NCBI RefSeq assembly: GCF_900112615.1
Contig: NZ_FOMK01000001.1
Span: 1,116,001 to 1,180,000 of the forward strand
From: Chitinophaga sp. CF118
GTDB taxonomy: Bacteria; Bacteroidota; Bacteroidia; Chitinophagales; Chitinophagaceae
DNA: 64,000 nucleotides
Direction of reading: 5' to 3'
Under the pieces are notes generated by a model. That model was not told the DNA's origin, searched no databases, and was given only the letters and a program-made list of their open reading frames with translations. Below, in pieces: positions 1 to 9,644 of the stretch. The translations under genes were made by a program, and so were the position numbers. Within the stretch, counting starts at the first letter, position 1. Each line of letters opens with the position of its first letter.

Positions 1-8
1 CTGGCATA

Positions 9-1046
9 TTAGTATGATTTTAATTTTAATACTACATGTTTAATATTTTGCCTGTTGTAGGTATAGGTAATATGTAGTAAGCCGTCTTTTGTCTGGATAA
101 CCGCCGGATAGCTGAATTCACCTTTGGGTTGTTTTTCCAGTTCATATACATCCTTCCAGTTTTCACCATCTTTAGAAACGGCTACACGAAGTTCATTACG
201 ACCATCAGACCAATCCGCTCCCATTTTAGCCGGATTATAGATCAATACCTGCAGTCCGTTTTGGGTTGTTACGGCATCAATACCTGAATTGGGGTTCATG
301 ATGGTTTGTTTTGTGAGCGGAGTCCATGTTTCGCCATTATCATCAGAGAATGTTTGTACTATCACATTTTGCCGGCTTCTGCACAACAGCTGCAACCGGT
401 TGCCCGGCTGGAATAATGCAGCAGGCTGGATTACACCAAAGGTATCGCAATCTATAGCCACTTTCCGCCAGTTATGCCCGCTACTGTCTGACAATTCCAC
501 GTGGATATGCCATTGTTTTTCGTCTTTACTCTCAGTGCTGGAGGGGTGCAGGATATTTCCACTGGCCAGTTGTACCGGTTTATTCTTGATAGGGCCCAAA
601 ATCCCATCAGGCAGCTTCTCTTCTTTCGACCAGGTACGACCTTTATCAATACTGTATTTCATCAGTCCCCACCACTCCCTGGGAGACGGACCTACTTTAT
701 AGAACAGCAACAGTTTATTAGCCCTGGTGGTGATCAATACCGGGTTCCAGGCAGCATAGCGTATTTTTTCATCTATAATCCCTGTAGCTGCAATAGCAGG
801 AGCAGACCATTTACCCTTTGTAAATACGGATGTATAGATACATACATCAGGAGCACTTTCCCGGCTGCCACCAAACCAGGAAGCCACCAGCTGGCCACCA
901 GGCAGTTGAGTAATAGTAGATGCGTGAGCGGCAGGCACGGGAGGATGCTGCATCAGAAATTCCTGCTTTACAAGACTGGCAGTTGTTTGCGCCACGGAGG
1001 ACATTAAACTGCCTGTTAAAATACACGACAATAATACTTTTTTCAT
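9..1046 (-). CDS. Secreted BNR/Asp-box sialidase-like glycosidase
   Basis: A 345-residue exported protein of the BNR_2 (sialidase-like beta-propeller) class. The ATG at 1046 is chosen because it begins a clean signal peptide (MKKVLLSCILTG, ending near SVAQ); the longer frame adds only nine unlikely residues. Four Asp-box-type repeats are visible: SIDKGRTW, DSSGHNW, SDDNGETW and SKDGENW. An N-terminal FGGSRESAPDV stretch is typical of this family. Members are annotated as exo-alpha-sialidases, but the fold also covers other exo-glycosidases and lyases, so the substrate is open. It is the last gene of the sigma/FecR/SusC/SusD locus, 110 bases after the SusD stop, so it probably acts in the periplasm on the glycan imported by that pair. 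Confidence 0.75.
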   Translation of the reverse strand: MKKVLLSCILTGSLMSSVAQTTASLVKQEFLMQHPPVPAAHASTITQLPGGQLVASWFGGSRESAPDVCIYTSVFTKGKWSAPAIAATGIIDEKIRYAAWNPVLITTRANKLLLFYKVGPSPREWWGLMKYSIDKGRTWSKEEKLPDGILGPIKNKPVQLASGNILHPSSTESKDEKQWHIHVELSDSSGHNWRKVAIDCDTFGVIQPAALFQPGNRLQLLCRSRQNVIVQTFSDDNGETWTPLTKQTIMNPNSGIDAVTTQNGLQVLIYNPAKMGADWSDGRNELRVAVSKDGENWKDVYELEKQPKGEFSYPAVIQTKDGLLHITYTYNRQNIKHVVLKLKSY

Positions 1047-1061
1047 AATCTGCTTAAATAG

Positions 1062-1112
1062 ACAAGGCCACAAAGATAACGATGTCTCGCATTGTTATCT
1101 TTGTGGCCTTGT
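1062..1112. repeat. Long inverted repeat between SusD and sialidase-like genes
   Basis: Two perfectly complementary 19-base arms (1062-1080 and 1094-1112), followed by a G-T wobble and three more pairs around a five-base loop. No T-run follows on either strand, so it is not a standard terminator. Each arm carries TATCTTTG, matching the Bacteroidota -7 box TAnnTTTG; the minus-strand copy lies 16 bases ahead of the sialidase-like start. It may act as a partial terminator, an mRNA-stabilising hairpin, or a promoter. Confidence 0.6.
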
Positions 1113-1156
1113 TCCCATCTAAATTATAAATCCTGCCTTATTATCTTTTTATATTA

Positions 1157-2818
1157 TCAAGGTTGTGGTACATCCCAGAATATTTTCGCATCCCGGGTAT
1201 CTTTTGCTTGTACGTCCTTGTAACTGGAGTTGTAAGAAATTTCACTTGCAGGATATCTAAATCTGGAAGGTGCACTTTCATATCCTGAAAGGGTAGAAGC
1301 ATATGTTTTAGGGAACTTAGGATAATCAGTTCTGCGGGTTTCTGCCCATGCCTGAGGAGTTTGCGTGAATCCAAAATATAACCATTTCTGGTTCCATATC
1401 TTTTCCAGTTTCTCCTGTGTTGTACCTGTATACGCAATTGTTGGCTGGGCAATAAATGCGTCCACGTCAGCAGTAGATGGCTGTGTCAGAGCTTCTGCCT
1501 TGTTTGGATTCAGGTTATACATGAAATATAGAAATGCAATTGACTGACGAATACCTAATTCATAGTACTGTTGGGCCGATAATGAGCTTCCGACAGTACC
1601 CCAGCGTTCTACAGCTTCTGCCAGGAGGAAGTTAACTTCAGGAGCACTCATCATCACACCAGGTATCTTAGAGTTATAACGGTAAGTGGTAGAATCGAGA
1701 GTAGAAAAGGATGTAAGACTATCTAGCTGCGTTGTGCTACCCCAGTCGGCAGGCATTGCCCTATAAGTTTTATTTGGAATGAAAGCCTTGTTATCATCAG
1801 TTCTTCCAAATTTATCAAACATAAAAGGAATACGAGGGTCATTTGCAGGCAACATCAATGTATTCAGCATATAATCAGGTGCTGCATATGGCATTTTCAG
1901 GTCACCAAATGCGCTCGACAAATTATCCGTATAAACAGTTGTCTGCATCAGAAGTACATCCGTATTACCTGGATTATAATTATCTCCTACTCTATTACCA
2001 TCTATCAGCAGGAATTGTTGATCCTGAGCTAATATCTGCTGTACAGCAGCTTTTGAAGTTGCTTCATCCACAAAAGAAGTACGCATCAGCAGACGTAATC
2101 TTAATGAATTTGCATATCTGCGCCATTTCACAATGTCACCATGATTCACATAATCCTGTACAGAAAAAGATGCCTTTGCACTGGAATTCAGGAATGCACT
2201 CGAAAAATAAGCCTGGCATTGAAACAACCCATTCATAATAGAATCATACAATTCTTTCTGACCATCGAACTTTGCATTGGTGATTGTATTCGATACGTCC
2301 AGACCGCCAGCTTCGGAGTAAGGAATATCTCCAAACATATCAACCATTTGTGAAGCCTGATCTAGTAACAAGGTGTACGCTGCCCAGGTAAATATCTCCA
2401 CGTTTTCCTGCTCTGCACCTTGCGGAAGCGCATTATACAAACGCATAATAGTCCGGTATTGTGCCATAGGGCCGGAGCCAGAGTTATAATCACCCTGGTT
2501 ATTTGTAAAGTTATTGGGAACGTAAAAATCATTCCAGCGTGACTGTACATAACCATCTGTCTGGCGGTATACAAACTGATCGTTAACACCAGTAATACTC
2601 TGGCTGTATACCCCGGTTTGAAGGAATTGGAGTGTACGCATATCCCAGTACTGGGGCCTAACCCTGTTATTATCCATCATACCCGAAAACAGTTTTTCAA
2701 TGGTAGGATTGGTAGTTTTATCAGGATCGGTATACATATCTTCCAGTTGTTTCTTACAGCTGGACATAGCAACTGCCAGCAGAAGAACACAACCTATATT
2801 TCTCACTAGTTTTTTCAT
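1157..2818 (-). CDS. SusD/RagB-like surface glycan-binding lipoprotein
   Basis: A 553-residue outer-membrane lipoprotein. The signal peptide ends in a lipobox (AMSSC), so the mature protein starts at Cys20. The following sequence (lysine-rich, then DMYTDPDKTTNPT) and the helical, Asn/Trp/Tyr-rich body match the SusD-like_2 type of starch-utilisation family proteins. SusD proteins lie on the cell surface as a lid over their SusC partner and capture oligosaccharides for TonB-driven import. Its stop is followed by the long hairpin and the sialidase-like gene; its start lies 33 bases after the SusC stop, so susC and susD form one transcript. The ligand cannot be read from the sequence. Confidence 0.93.
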   Translation of the reverse strand: MKKLVRNIGCVLLLAVAMSSCKKQLEDMYTDPDKTTNPTIEKLFSGMMDNNRVRPQYWDMRTLQFLQTGVYSQSITGVNDQFVYRQTDGYVQSRWNDFYVPNNFTNNQGDYNSGSGPMAQYRTIMRLYNALPQGAEQENVEIFTWAAYTLLLDQASQMVDMFGDIPYSEAGGLDVSNTITNAKFDGQKELYDSIMNGLFQCQAYFSSAFLNSSAKASFSVQDYVNHGDIVKWRRYANSLRLRLLMRTSFVDEATSKAAVQQILAQDQQFLLIDGNRVGDNYNPGNTDVLLMQTTVYTDNLSSAFGDLKMPYAAPDYMLNTLMLPANDPRIPFMFDKFGRTDDNKAFIPNKTYRAMPADWGSTTQLDSLTSFSTLDSTTYRYNSKIPGVMMSAPEVNFLLAEAVERWGTVGSSLSAQQYYELGIRQSIAFLYFMYNLNPNKAEALTQPSTADVDAFIAQPTIAYTGTTQEKLEKIWNQKWLYFGFTQTPQAWAETRRTDYPKFPKTYASTLSGYESAPSRFRYPASEISYNSSYKDVQAKDTRDAKIFWDVPQP

Positions 2819-2851
2819 ATAATAAAGTTTTTACAGATCATTTGTTTTTTC

Positions 2852-5800
2852 TTAGAAACTGGCATTTAAGCTAAACCCAAAACTGCGGGTAGCACCGGTA
2901 GACCCTTCATCAATCCCCTGTCTCATCCAGCTACCACCCAGTGGAGCTTCTGGATCCAGGTTCTTCATTGTTCTATAAACATACAGCAGGTTTCTGCCAA
3001 TCAAAGAAACGCGAAGGTTCTGTAAATGCAGTTTGTTCGCAAATGATTTAGAAACATTATATCCCAATACAAGTTCGCGCAACTTAATATAGTTGTTCTT
3101 GTATACAGCGTGCATACCATCACCAGTTTCACCCCAGTTGGATGCATTCATGTAATAAGTAGCAGCCTGTATAATCTTGTCGTTTTTAGTCCCGTCGGCT
3201 TTAACCCCATCTACAATCACACCATCATGATAAACAGTAGCACCACCCGGAGCAGTACTGTTATGGCTATCCAGTTTTACAAAGACACCTGCAGCATTTA
3301 CATAATAAGGAATACCACCATTATCAGCATCTCTATACTGCATTGTGCTCTTATACATACCGGCACCATATTGATATTTCTGCGGAGTAGAAACGATTTC
3401 ACCACCAAAACGATAATCCAGCATAAAGTCCAGGAACAGGTTATGATAAGAGATTGTATTCGAGAATCCACCAACGATCTTTGGCAATACGTTACCAACT
3501 TTCTCATATTTGGTGTTATCAAATTGCATTATCCCATCACTGTTGATAATATCATTCCCTTTTGCATCTTTTACGCGGGGGAAGATATAGATGTTACCGA
3601 TTGGCTGTCCTACTTCTGCTACAACATGTATGGATTGCTGATCGAAGTCTTTAAATACGATCTGGTTTACACCGGGAGCCAGTTCTTTTACACTGGAAGT
3701 GTTGAAGGCAAAGTTCAGGCGGGTGTTCCATTTAATTTTACGGGATACCGGGGTAGCATTGAAAGCTAATTCCAGACCTTTACTTTGCAGTTTTCCCACA
3801 TTCGTGATCCTGGTAGTAGCACCATTACTTGCGGCAACGGCTAAACGCATTAACAGATCAGTAACCACGCTGTTGTAATAGGAGATATCTACACCAATCA
3901 GGCTATTGAACATTTTTGTTTCAATACCAAATTCGGTCTCCGTTTTCTTCTCAGACCGGAGGCTCTCGTTTCCGTAAGCGCTTTGTGGGATTAATACAGG
4001 AACAGAACCAGTAGTTGTTGGTAAAGGACGTTGTGTATAAGTTACGTTAGACTCAAATGCTGGAGGCGCATTACCCACCAGACCGTAAGAAGCACGTATT
4101 TTTCCGTAGTTGATAAACCTTGGCAGATGAAATGCTTCTGTCAGGATGAAACTCGTATTAACAGAAGGATAGAAATAGCTGTTATTTGCAAGAGGTAATG
4201 TAGAAGAGGTTTCCTGACGTGCAGTACCTTCTAAGAACAGGAAGCCTTTATAGCTCAGGTTCAGGATACCCAGATAAGCATACTTTATCAGACCACTACG
4301 TCTTTCAGAAGTAGACTGCTGGTTGTATGAGTTGTTGATACTAAACCAGTTTGCAGTAACCAAACCACCGCTGGTAGTAGAGCTCTGATCACTGAAAGTT
4401 TCTTTACGTGTCTGGTAACCACCGCTGATAGAGTATCCGAAATTCTTCATCGGATCGTTCGCGTAGGTCAGTAACACATCTCCGTATGTAATGCTGTAAC
4501 GACCTTTGGCAACACCATAAAGACCAGTACTGTTGGTTACATTGAATGCAACAGGAATTGTGTTATACTGACGGGTTTCTGTATTCAGACTGGTAAAGTC
4601 ATTACCAACTCTCGTACGGAATTTCAAACCTTTTGTTATGTCAACGTTTAAGGTAACACTTGAGAGCAAACGATCCTGCTTTTCAGTTTCATTGTTACGC
4701 AACTGGTCCCAAACGAAGTTAAGCGTCTCATATTTGGTACTATAAGCCAGTGCTTCGTCCGGATTCAGCTGAGTGTTATCATAAGGAACATATTTATATC
4801 CCTGAGAGGTTTTGTATTTATCAAATACAACCGCCATATCTTCTGCACGGCTAAAGAAACCACCAAAAGAGTTGAAAATGTTCATCATCTGCATTGGTCT
4901 GTTAACGATCCTGGTATTTACATACCCACCTACTACGTCCAGACTGATTTTGCTATGCAGTTTGATTGTACTGTTCAGGTTAAATGTATTACGCTGCTGA
5001 GCGCCACCTATCTGGATACCTTTGTAATCACTGCGGGTATATGAGAAACGGTAGTTCGCCTTATCATTCATATTCGAAAGGGATACATTCAAATTTGAAT
5101 TGTATCCCTTCTGGAACATTTGTTTAAAGTTATCGGGTTGTGGTGAATAAGGATGCATTGAGCCATCCCACCAGGGAACCATCTGGCCATCCATTTTTGG
5201 CCCAAACTGCGCATAAGCGTTAAAGTTAGGGCGAACCGTACCATCAGTACCTACTGGTACCCAGCCATCTGCGCGTGCTTTGACAGACACATTATCAGAT
5301 CTGCTGTAACCAGGTCCGTAAACATTCTGGTACTGGGGAGCGAAAGCAACTCTTTCCGCAGTAGCTGAGTAGTTTACGTCAACACCTAATCCCCGGCCTT
5401 TAACACCTTTTTTAGTAGAGATTACCACAACACCACTAGATGCATCTGAACCGTATAAAGCGGTAGCACTCGCACCTTTCAATACTGTTAAACTTTCGAT
5501 ATCCGTAGGGTTGATATCAAGGATACCATTACCACGGATACGGGAATCCTGCCAATAACCATCGGAGTTACCACCTTTACCTCCGGTTTCATTATTGTTC
5601 CTGATCTGTACACCATCCACTACGTATAATGGTTGTGTGTTATAGTTCAGTGAGTTAATACCACGGATCTGAACGTTCACCGCACTGGTAGCACCACCTG
5701 GAGCGGTGGTGATTTTAACACCAGCTGCCTTACCATATAAGGCAGAGGCGAAGTTGGTGTTACCAGAAGCATTGATCTGTTCAGAGGTTATAGTACTAAC

Positions 5801-6475
5801 CGCATATCCCAGGGCTTTTTGTTCCCTTTTGATACCCAGTGCCGTTACAACAACTTCACTCATCATTTTTTCATTAGGCTGCAGGGTAATGTTAAGTGTG
5901 GTTTTGCCGGCCACAGGAATTTCCTGTGTCTTGAAACCAACATATGATATTACCAGTACGGCATCATCAGGAACACTGATGGTGAACGCACCATTTTCAT
6001 CTGTAGTTACCCCTTCTGAGGTTCCTTTGATCTTTACCGAAGCTCCGATCAGTGTTTCACCTGTCTGGTCTAATACTTTACCTGTTATTTTAACAGCGTT
6101 AAGTCTTACTCCCGCAGGCATTATCACGATAAGGTTATTAGCCAGTTCCTGGTAAGTATACCCGGAATTGTCCAATATCATATCCATCACTGTAGAAATC
6201 TGTGCGTCCTTTACAGAGATATCCAGTTTGTTATTACTGGGGATATTCCTGTTGCTGAACATAAAACGGTAGTCACTCTGACTTTCTATAGTAGAGAGTA
6301 CCTGTTTAAATTCTGCGGAACGGAGATTCAGTGTGATCTTGGTTTGAGAGGAAACATTAGCATTCACATTCAGATTCATTAAGAGAATGAATCCAAACGT
6401 CAATTTCATAATTAGCAATGGCTTTAGGAGCCCGTATGGGATCTTTACGCCCCTCGGGCGTAGGAAAAAATTCAT
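2852..6475 (-). CDS. SusC/RagA TonB-linked outer-membrane transporter with STN domain
   Basis: A 1207-residue TonB-dependent outer-membrane transporter. In order: a signal segment (residues about 20-42), an STN domain (about 45-125) that in this family contacts a FecR anti-sigma factor, a carboxypeptidase-regulatory-like beta sandwich (about 130-200, GKVLDQTGETLIGASVKIKG), a plug domain carrying the SusC signature PLYVVDGVQIRN near residue 280, and a long beta-barrel ending in an aromatic residue (NASF). It works with the SusD lipoprotein immediately downstream. The STN domain together with the FecR and ECF sigma genes upstream indicates trans-envelope signalling: substrate binding releases the sigma factor, which should transcribe this locus. 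Confidence 0.95.
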   Translation of the reverse strand: MNFFLRPRGVKIPYGLLKPLLIMKLTFGFILLMNLNVNANVSSQTKITLNLRSAEFKQVLSTIESQSDYRFMFSNRNIPSNNKLDISVKDAQISTVMDMILDNSGYTYQELANNLIVIMPAGVRLNAVKITGKVLDQTGETLIGASVKIKGTSEGVTTDENGAFTISVPDDAVLVISYVGFKTQEIPVAGKTTLNITLQPNEKMMSEVVVTALGIKREQKALGYAVSTITSEQINASGNTNFASALYGKAAGVKITTAPGGATSAVNVQIRGINSLNYNTQPLYVVDGVQIRNNNETGGKGGNSDGYWQDSRIRGNGILDINPTDIESLTVLKGASATALYGSDASSGVVVISTKKGVKGRGLGVDVNYSATAERVAFAPQYQNVYGPGYSRSDNVSVKARADGWVPVGTDGTVRPNFNAYAQFGPKMDGQMVPWWDGSMHPYSPQPDNFKQMFQKGYNSNLNVSLSNMNDKANYRFSYTRSDYKGIQIGGAQQRNTFNLNSTIKLHSKISLDVVGGYVNTRIVNRPMQMMNIFNSFGGFFSRAEDMAVVFDKYKTSQGYKYVPYDNTQLNPDEALAYSTKYETLNFVWDQLRNNETEKQDRLLSSVTLNVDITKGLKFRTRVGNDFTSLNTETRQYNTIPVAFNVTNSTGLYGVAKGRYSITYGDVLLTYANDPMKNFGYSISGGYQTRKETFSDQSSTTSGGLVTANWFSINNSYNQQSTSERRSGLIKYAYLGILNLSYKGFLFLEGTARQETSSTLPLANNSYFYPSVNTSFILTEAFHLPRFINYGKIRASYGLVGNAPPAFESNVTYTQRPLPTTTGSVPVLIPQSAYGNESLRSEKKTETEFGIETKMFNSLIGVDISYYNSVVTDLLMRLAVAASNGATTRITNVGKLQSKGLELAFNATPVSRKIKWNTRLNFAFNTSSVKELAPGVNQIVFKDFDQQSIHVVAEVGQPIGNIYIFPRVKDAKGNDIINSDGIMQFDNTKYEKVGNVLPKIVGGFSNTISYHNLFLDFMLDYRFGGEIVSTPQKYQYGAGMYKSTMQYRDADNGGIPYYVNAAGVFVKLDSHNSTAPGGATVYHDGVIVDGVKADGTKNDKIIQAATYYMNASNWGETGDGMHAVYKNNYIKLRELVLGYNVSKSFANKLHLQNLRVSLIGRNLLYVYRTMKNLDPEAPLGGSWMRQGIDEGSTGATRSFGFSLNASF

Positions 6476-6640
6476 AACTTAGATGTTAAAGGTGATTAAA
6501 GTATTTATAGGTAATAAGGCATCTTTCCACGAAGATTATGATGAGTAATCCCCATGTTTTTTTTAGTTGTCGCTTTCTTCTCCCATAGACAAAATTTTAA
6601 ACGTTAATACTTTGTTTCTGGTGAAATGAAAGGGCAAATA

Positions 6641-6661
6641 CATAGGTATTACATAGGTATT
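6641..6661. promoter_or_regulatory. Tandem CATAGGTATT repeat in the susC upstream region
   Basis: The decamer CATAGGTATT occurs at 6641-6650 and 6652-6661, with a partial third copy (CATAGG) at 6664-6669. The 11-base spacing puts the copies on the same face of the helix. The repeats lie about 165 bases ahead of the SusC start, in the 262-base gap between susC and fecR (6476-6737). A regulator-binding site is the simplest reading; the gap holds no other gene. Confidence 0.4.
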
Positions 6662-6737
6662 GGCATAGGATCTTCATCTCACTTTTCACGATTTATGAAA
6701 GGATATTTTTTACTGATTAATTACTTACTCCTCCCTC

Positions 6738-7799
6738 TTAGTATATTACTATCGTCGAATCTTCTATCCTGTAATTGAAATTCTCGGTCATGTGTAATGC
6801 ATGCAATGCTTCTGCAATTGTTTCCCCCTCCAGTATTCCGGTAAATCTTAACTGCCTGGAACCTGTTGTGCTAAATCGGATGCTGATATTATACCACCGT
6901 TCCATTCTTTTTGCCAGGCTTTCGAAATCTTCGTCCTGGAACACCAGTTTATTTTGCAGCCATGATGTTTCCACAATCATAGTATCACGTTGCTGGAAAT
7001 AAGTCATGGTTGTTAATGCAGGATATACATTTTTGACTGCCACCGACTTGGTTTTGGTCGAATCATGATTTACTGTATTATGCACGATCAGCTTCTGAGA
7101 AGGCTTCAGTACAATCCTTTCCGAAGGATTATCAGGTACTGTCACCTCAATAGCTCCCCTGAGCAATGTAGCCTCTGTAGAAGCCTCATTGGGGTATGAT
7201 TTAATATTGAATGCTGTGCCCAGTACCTTTATATTCATATTTTCGGTATGAATGATAAAAGGCTTTTCAGCATCTTCATGTACATCAAAGAAAGCCTCCC
7301 CCGTTAAATATACTTCCCGGCTCTTTTCCGGGAAACTTTTAGCATATTCAAGTTTACTATCTGCATTTAAGGTAACCCGGGTACCATCTTCCATAATGAA
7401 AGTGGACTTTTCACCCTTTGCCGTTGACTTTGCAATCAATGTGCTGCGGTTACCGACATAAAAGAACACTGCACCTGCAGTAATCAGTAGCGCTACCGCG
7501 GCAGCTACTCCTGAAACCCAGCCAAGTCTTCTTACCCTGCCAACAGGTTCCATGAATGGTTCCATCTCTGCAATACCAGCCTCTTTCTCCAACTTATTGA
7601 TGCGTGACTGCACATTCTCAAATAACTGCCTGCCATCAATATAGTCGTGATGATTCTGAGCCCAGTACATGCGGAACAGCTCATACTGTCTGGCGAAGAC
7701 AGTATCCTCACTCATGATATGTTGCAGTTCCTGGCCTTCTTGCGGTGAGATGTCACCTGCCAGGTCCTTAATAACAATTTCAAAAAAACGTTCGCTCAT
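6738..7799 (-). CDS. FecR-family anti-sigma factor
   Basis: A 353-residue inner-membrane anti-sigma factor. The start at 7799 (MSERFFEIV) is preferred over the upstream in-frame codon, because family members begin with this short cytoplasmic domain that binds the sigma factor. A single membrane span (VAAAVALLITAGAVFFYVG) follows at about residue 95. The periplasmic FecR domain has the usual core (MEDGTRVTLNADSKLEY, GEAFFDV, KPFIIHT, LGTAFNIK), and the C-terminal 70 residues match the DUF4974 domain that contacts the STN domain of a TonB-dependent receptor. It lies between the ECF sigma gene and susC. Confidence 0.93.
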   Translation of the reverse strand: MSERFFEIVIKDLAGDISPQEGQELQHIMSEDTVFARQYELFRMYWAQNHHDYIDGRQLFENVQSRINKLEKEAGIAEMEPFMEPVGRVRRLGWVSGVAAAVALLITAGAVFFYVGNRSTLIAKSTAKGEKSTFIMEDGTRVTLNADSKLEYAKSFPEKSREVYLTGEAFFDVHEDAEKPFIIHTENMNIKVLGTAFNIKSYPNEASTEATLLRGAIEVTVPDNPSERIVLKPSQKLIVHNTVNHDSTKTKSVAVKNVYPALTTMTYFQQRDTMIVETSWLQNKLVFQDEDFESLAKRMERWYNISIRFSTTGSRQLRFTGILEGETIAEALHALHMTENFNYRIEDSTIVIY

Positions 7800-7893
7800 T
7801 GTCCGATGGAATAACCCTTTGTATATAGGACAACTTTTAAGAGGCGATATGCGTACAAGCTTTAAAAAAAAATTTAACATATACATCGGGAAC

Positions 7894-8523
7894 CTAATTA
7901 CTCATAAATATTAACAATATAAGCAATGTGGTAGTTATATTATCTGGAGCCGTGTTTCCTTTCTTTGTCAGATAGGGATCCATGGCTTTTGTCATCTTTT
8001 TCATGGCACGCATCATTTGTGTATGAACCGTGCGGGGAGAAATGTTCAGAATTTCAGCTACTTCCTTGTATTTCATGCCGTTCTCTTTGATCAGCCGGAA
8101 AATAATCCCGCATTGCTTTGGTAAGGATGCAATTGCCTGATCCATTTTGAAAAGCAGCTCTTTCTTTTCTAGTTCCATCTCGGGAGAGGCACTGTTTATG
8201 AGCTGAGATCCCCCTGAATGATCGTCAATATTGACGATTTGCATGCTGGAAAAGCGCTTATTATAGTTCAGGGCATGGTTCTTAACTGCAATAAAAAGAT
8301 AGGTTTCTGGCTTCAGAACCTGCCTCATCTGTGCCCTGTCCATCCAGCATTTCACAAAAACATCAGAAACAATCTCTTCTGCAACTTGTTGATAATGAAC
8401 ATACAATGTGCAAAATTTAATGAGTTTGGGGTTTAATTCATGGAATAAAACCTCAAATGATTTAGAGTCGCTATCAACAGTGATGCGCTCCCATAGATCA
8501 TTTATATTAACCTCTTTTTGCAT
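7894..8523 (-). CDS. ECF RNA polymerase sigma factor (Bacteroidota sigma-70 type)
   Basis: A 209-residue extracytoplasmic-function sigma factor. Region 2 is seen around residues 25-65 (FCTLYVHYQQVAEEIVSDVF), and region 4 with its helix-turn-helix around 130-180 (KYKEVAEILNISPRTVHTQM). An odd hydrophobic tail (TTTLLILLIFM) follows region 4; hydrophobic tails occur in some sigma factors of this phylum and might tether the protein to the membrane. The gene is the first of the locus, 94 bases ahead of fecR, and should be released by FecR when the SusC receptor binds its ligand. The 200-base gap upstream is AT-rich. Confidence 0.93.
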   Translation of the reverse strand: MQKEVNINDLWERITVDSDSKSFEVLFHELNPKLIKFCTLYVHYQQVAEEIVSDVFVKCWMDRAQMRQVLKPETYLFIAVKNHALNYNKRFSSMQIVNIDDHSGGSQLINSASPEMELEKKELLFKMDQAIASLPKQCGIIFRLIKENGMKYKEVAEILNISPRTVHTQMMRAMKKMTKAMDPYLTKKGNTAPDNITTTLLILLIFMSN

Positions 8524-8664
8524 TCTAAATTTTCATTATATTTCAGACGGCAATGTAATAAAAGTATATGTCAAATAAAAATAATAAATCTTTCTGGATT
8601 AATTATTTATAATATATATTATCTACGATAAACAATGAAAAAGAGATATATAAATGAAAAAAAA

Positions 8665-8707
8665 GAGAAAGGGCGATATGCTGAAATACAACATATCGCC
8701 CTTTCTC
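8665..8707 (-). terminator. Intrinsic terminator of the ferritin gene
   Basis: A perfect 16-base inverted repeat (arms 8665-8680 and 8692-8707, GC-rich core AAAGGGCGATATG) lies 17 bases after the ferritin stop. On the minus strand it is followed by a run of eight T residues. Confidence 0.85.
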
Positions 8708-8723
8708 GATTTATTTCTTTTCC

Positions 8724-9230
8724 CTATCTCCTTTCCCCGTTCTCCATTGTCATGATATCCCTGTCAAAAAGATACAAACCACTTTTATCATCCCCTATCA
8801 GCTCCAGCTTGTCATTACACTCCCTGGCCAAACGCTCTTCTTCAATTTGTTCATTTACATACCATTGCAGAAAATTATGCGTGGCATAGTCCTTTTCCTG
8901 CAAAGACATATCTACCAGCTCATTAATCCCTTCACTCACTTTTACCTCATGGGCAAACAATTCTTCAAAAGCCTGTTTCAGGGAAACGAAAGTTAACACC
9001 GGTTGTTTTAATGCCGGCACAATGGCAAAACCTCCCCGCTCATTAATATAGTGGATCAACTTCAGCATATGCATCCTTTCTTCGTCACTATGTTTAAAGA
9101 AAAATTTAGTAACTCCTTTTAAACCAGGCTGTATGTCGGCCCAACTACCCATTGCCAGATAGGCCTGTGAGGATTGCGCTTCCATTACTACCTGTACATT
9201 CAGTGCTTCCTGCATTCTTTGTGATAACAT
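8724..9230 (-). CDS. ftnA: Ferritin, iron-storage protein
   Basis: A 168-residue bacterial ferritin, the usual length. The four-helix bundle carries the ferroxidase-site residues: a Glu in the first helix (VMEAQSSQAYLAM), Glu and His in SDEERMH in the second helix, and the Glu/Gln region QEKDYATHNFLQWYVNEQIEEE in helices three and four. It oxidises Fe(II) and stores it as a mineral core in the cytoplasm. It is transcribed alone: a strong terminator follows, and TATCTTTA about 20 bases upstream of the ATG resembles the -7 promoter box. It fits well with the heme and iron uptake genes elsewhere in the window. Confidence 0.93.
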   Translation of the reverse strand: MLSQRMQEALNVQVVMEAQSSQAYLAMGSWADIQPGLKGVTKFFFKHSDEERMHMLKLIHYINERGGFAIVPALKQPVLTFVSLKQAFEELFAHEVKVSEGINELVDMSLQEKDYATHNFLQWYVNEQIEEERLARECNDKLELIGDDKSGLYLFDRDIMTMENGERR

Positions 9231-9286
9231 ATATTCGCGTTTTTTAGGGTAAAGATATGAACGTCATAAATTTAGCTAAATAATTA

Positions 9287-9628
9287 CTACTTTAGGAAAT
9301 CTTCACGGCTGGGATTAAACACGTCTATCAATACTCCCGCTTCCAGACAAATAACCCCGTGTACTGTATCCGGAGGTACATAAAAAGCATCTCCTGCCCT
9401 GAGCACCTTCTTTTGTCCGTCTATCTGTACTTCAAAAGCTCCACTTTCCACATGAGAGATCTGGGAATGATAATGTTCATGCAGCATTCCCACTGCTCCC
9501 TGTTCAAAATCAACTCTTACCAGCATCAGGTGTTCATTATATGCCATTACTTTGCGGCGAATACCCGGATCTGGAAATTCCCATGTAATGTCTTTATCCT
9601 CAATAAATATGGCAGATTCTTTTCCCAT
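9287..9628 (-). CDS. Single-domain cupin protein
   Basis: A 113-residue cupin. Motif 1 is LHEHYHSQISHVESGAFEV, with the metal-binding histidines and glutamate, and motif 2 is GDAFYVPPDTVHGV with the last histidine. A mononuclear metal site is therefore intact. Proteins of this size bind small ligands or act as isomerases, dioxygenases or sensors; the substrate cannot be told. It lies 56 bases upstream of ferritin and downstream of the terminator of the TlpA gene, so it is probably its own unit or is read with ferritin. Confidence 0.85.
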   Translation of the reverse strand: MGKESAIFIEDKDITWEFPDPGIRRKVMAYNEHLMLVRVDFEQGAVGMLHEHYHSQISHVESGAFEVQIDGQKKVLRAGDAFYVPPDTVHGVICLEAGVLIDVFNPSREDFLK

Positions 9629-9644
9629 GGTCTAATTATTAAAA

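Noticed and set aside
289..1007. Long plus-strand frames opposite the sialidase-like gene
   Set aside because: No homology, no signal or promoter; they mirror the coding frame of a well supported gene on the other strand.
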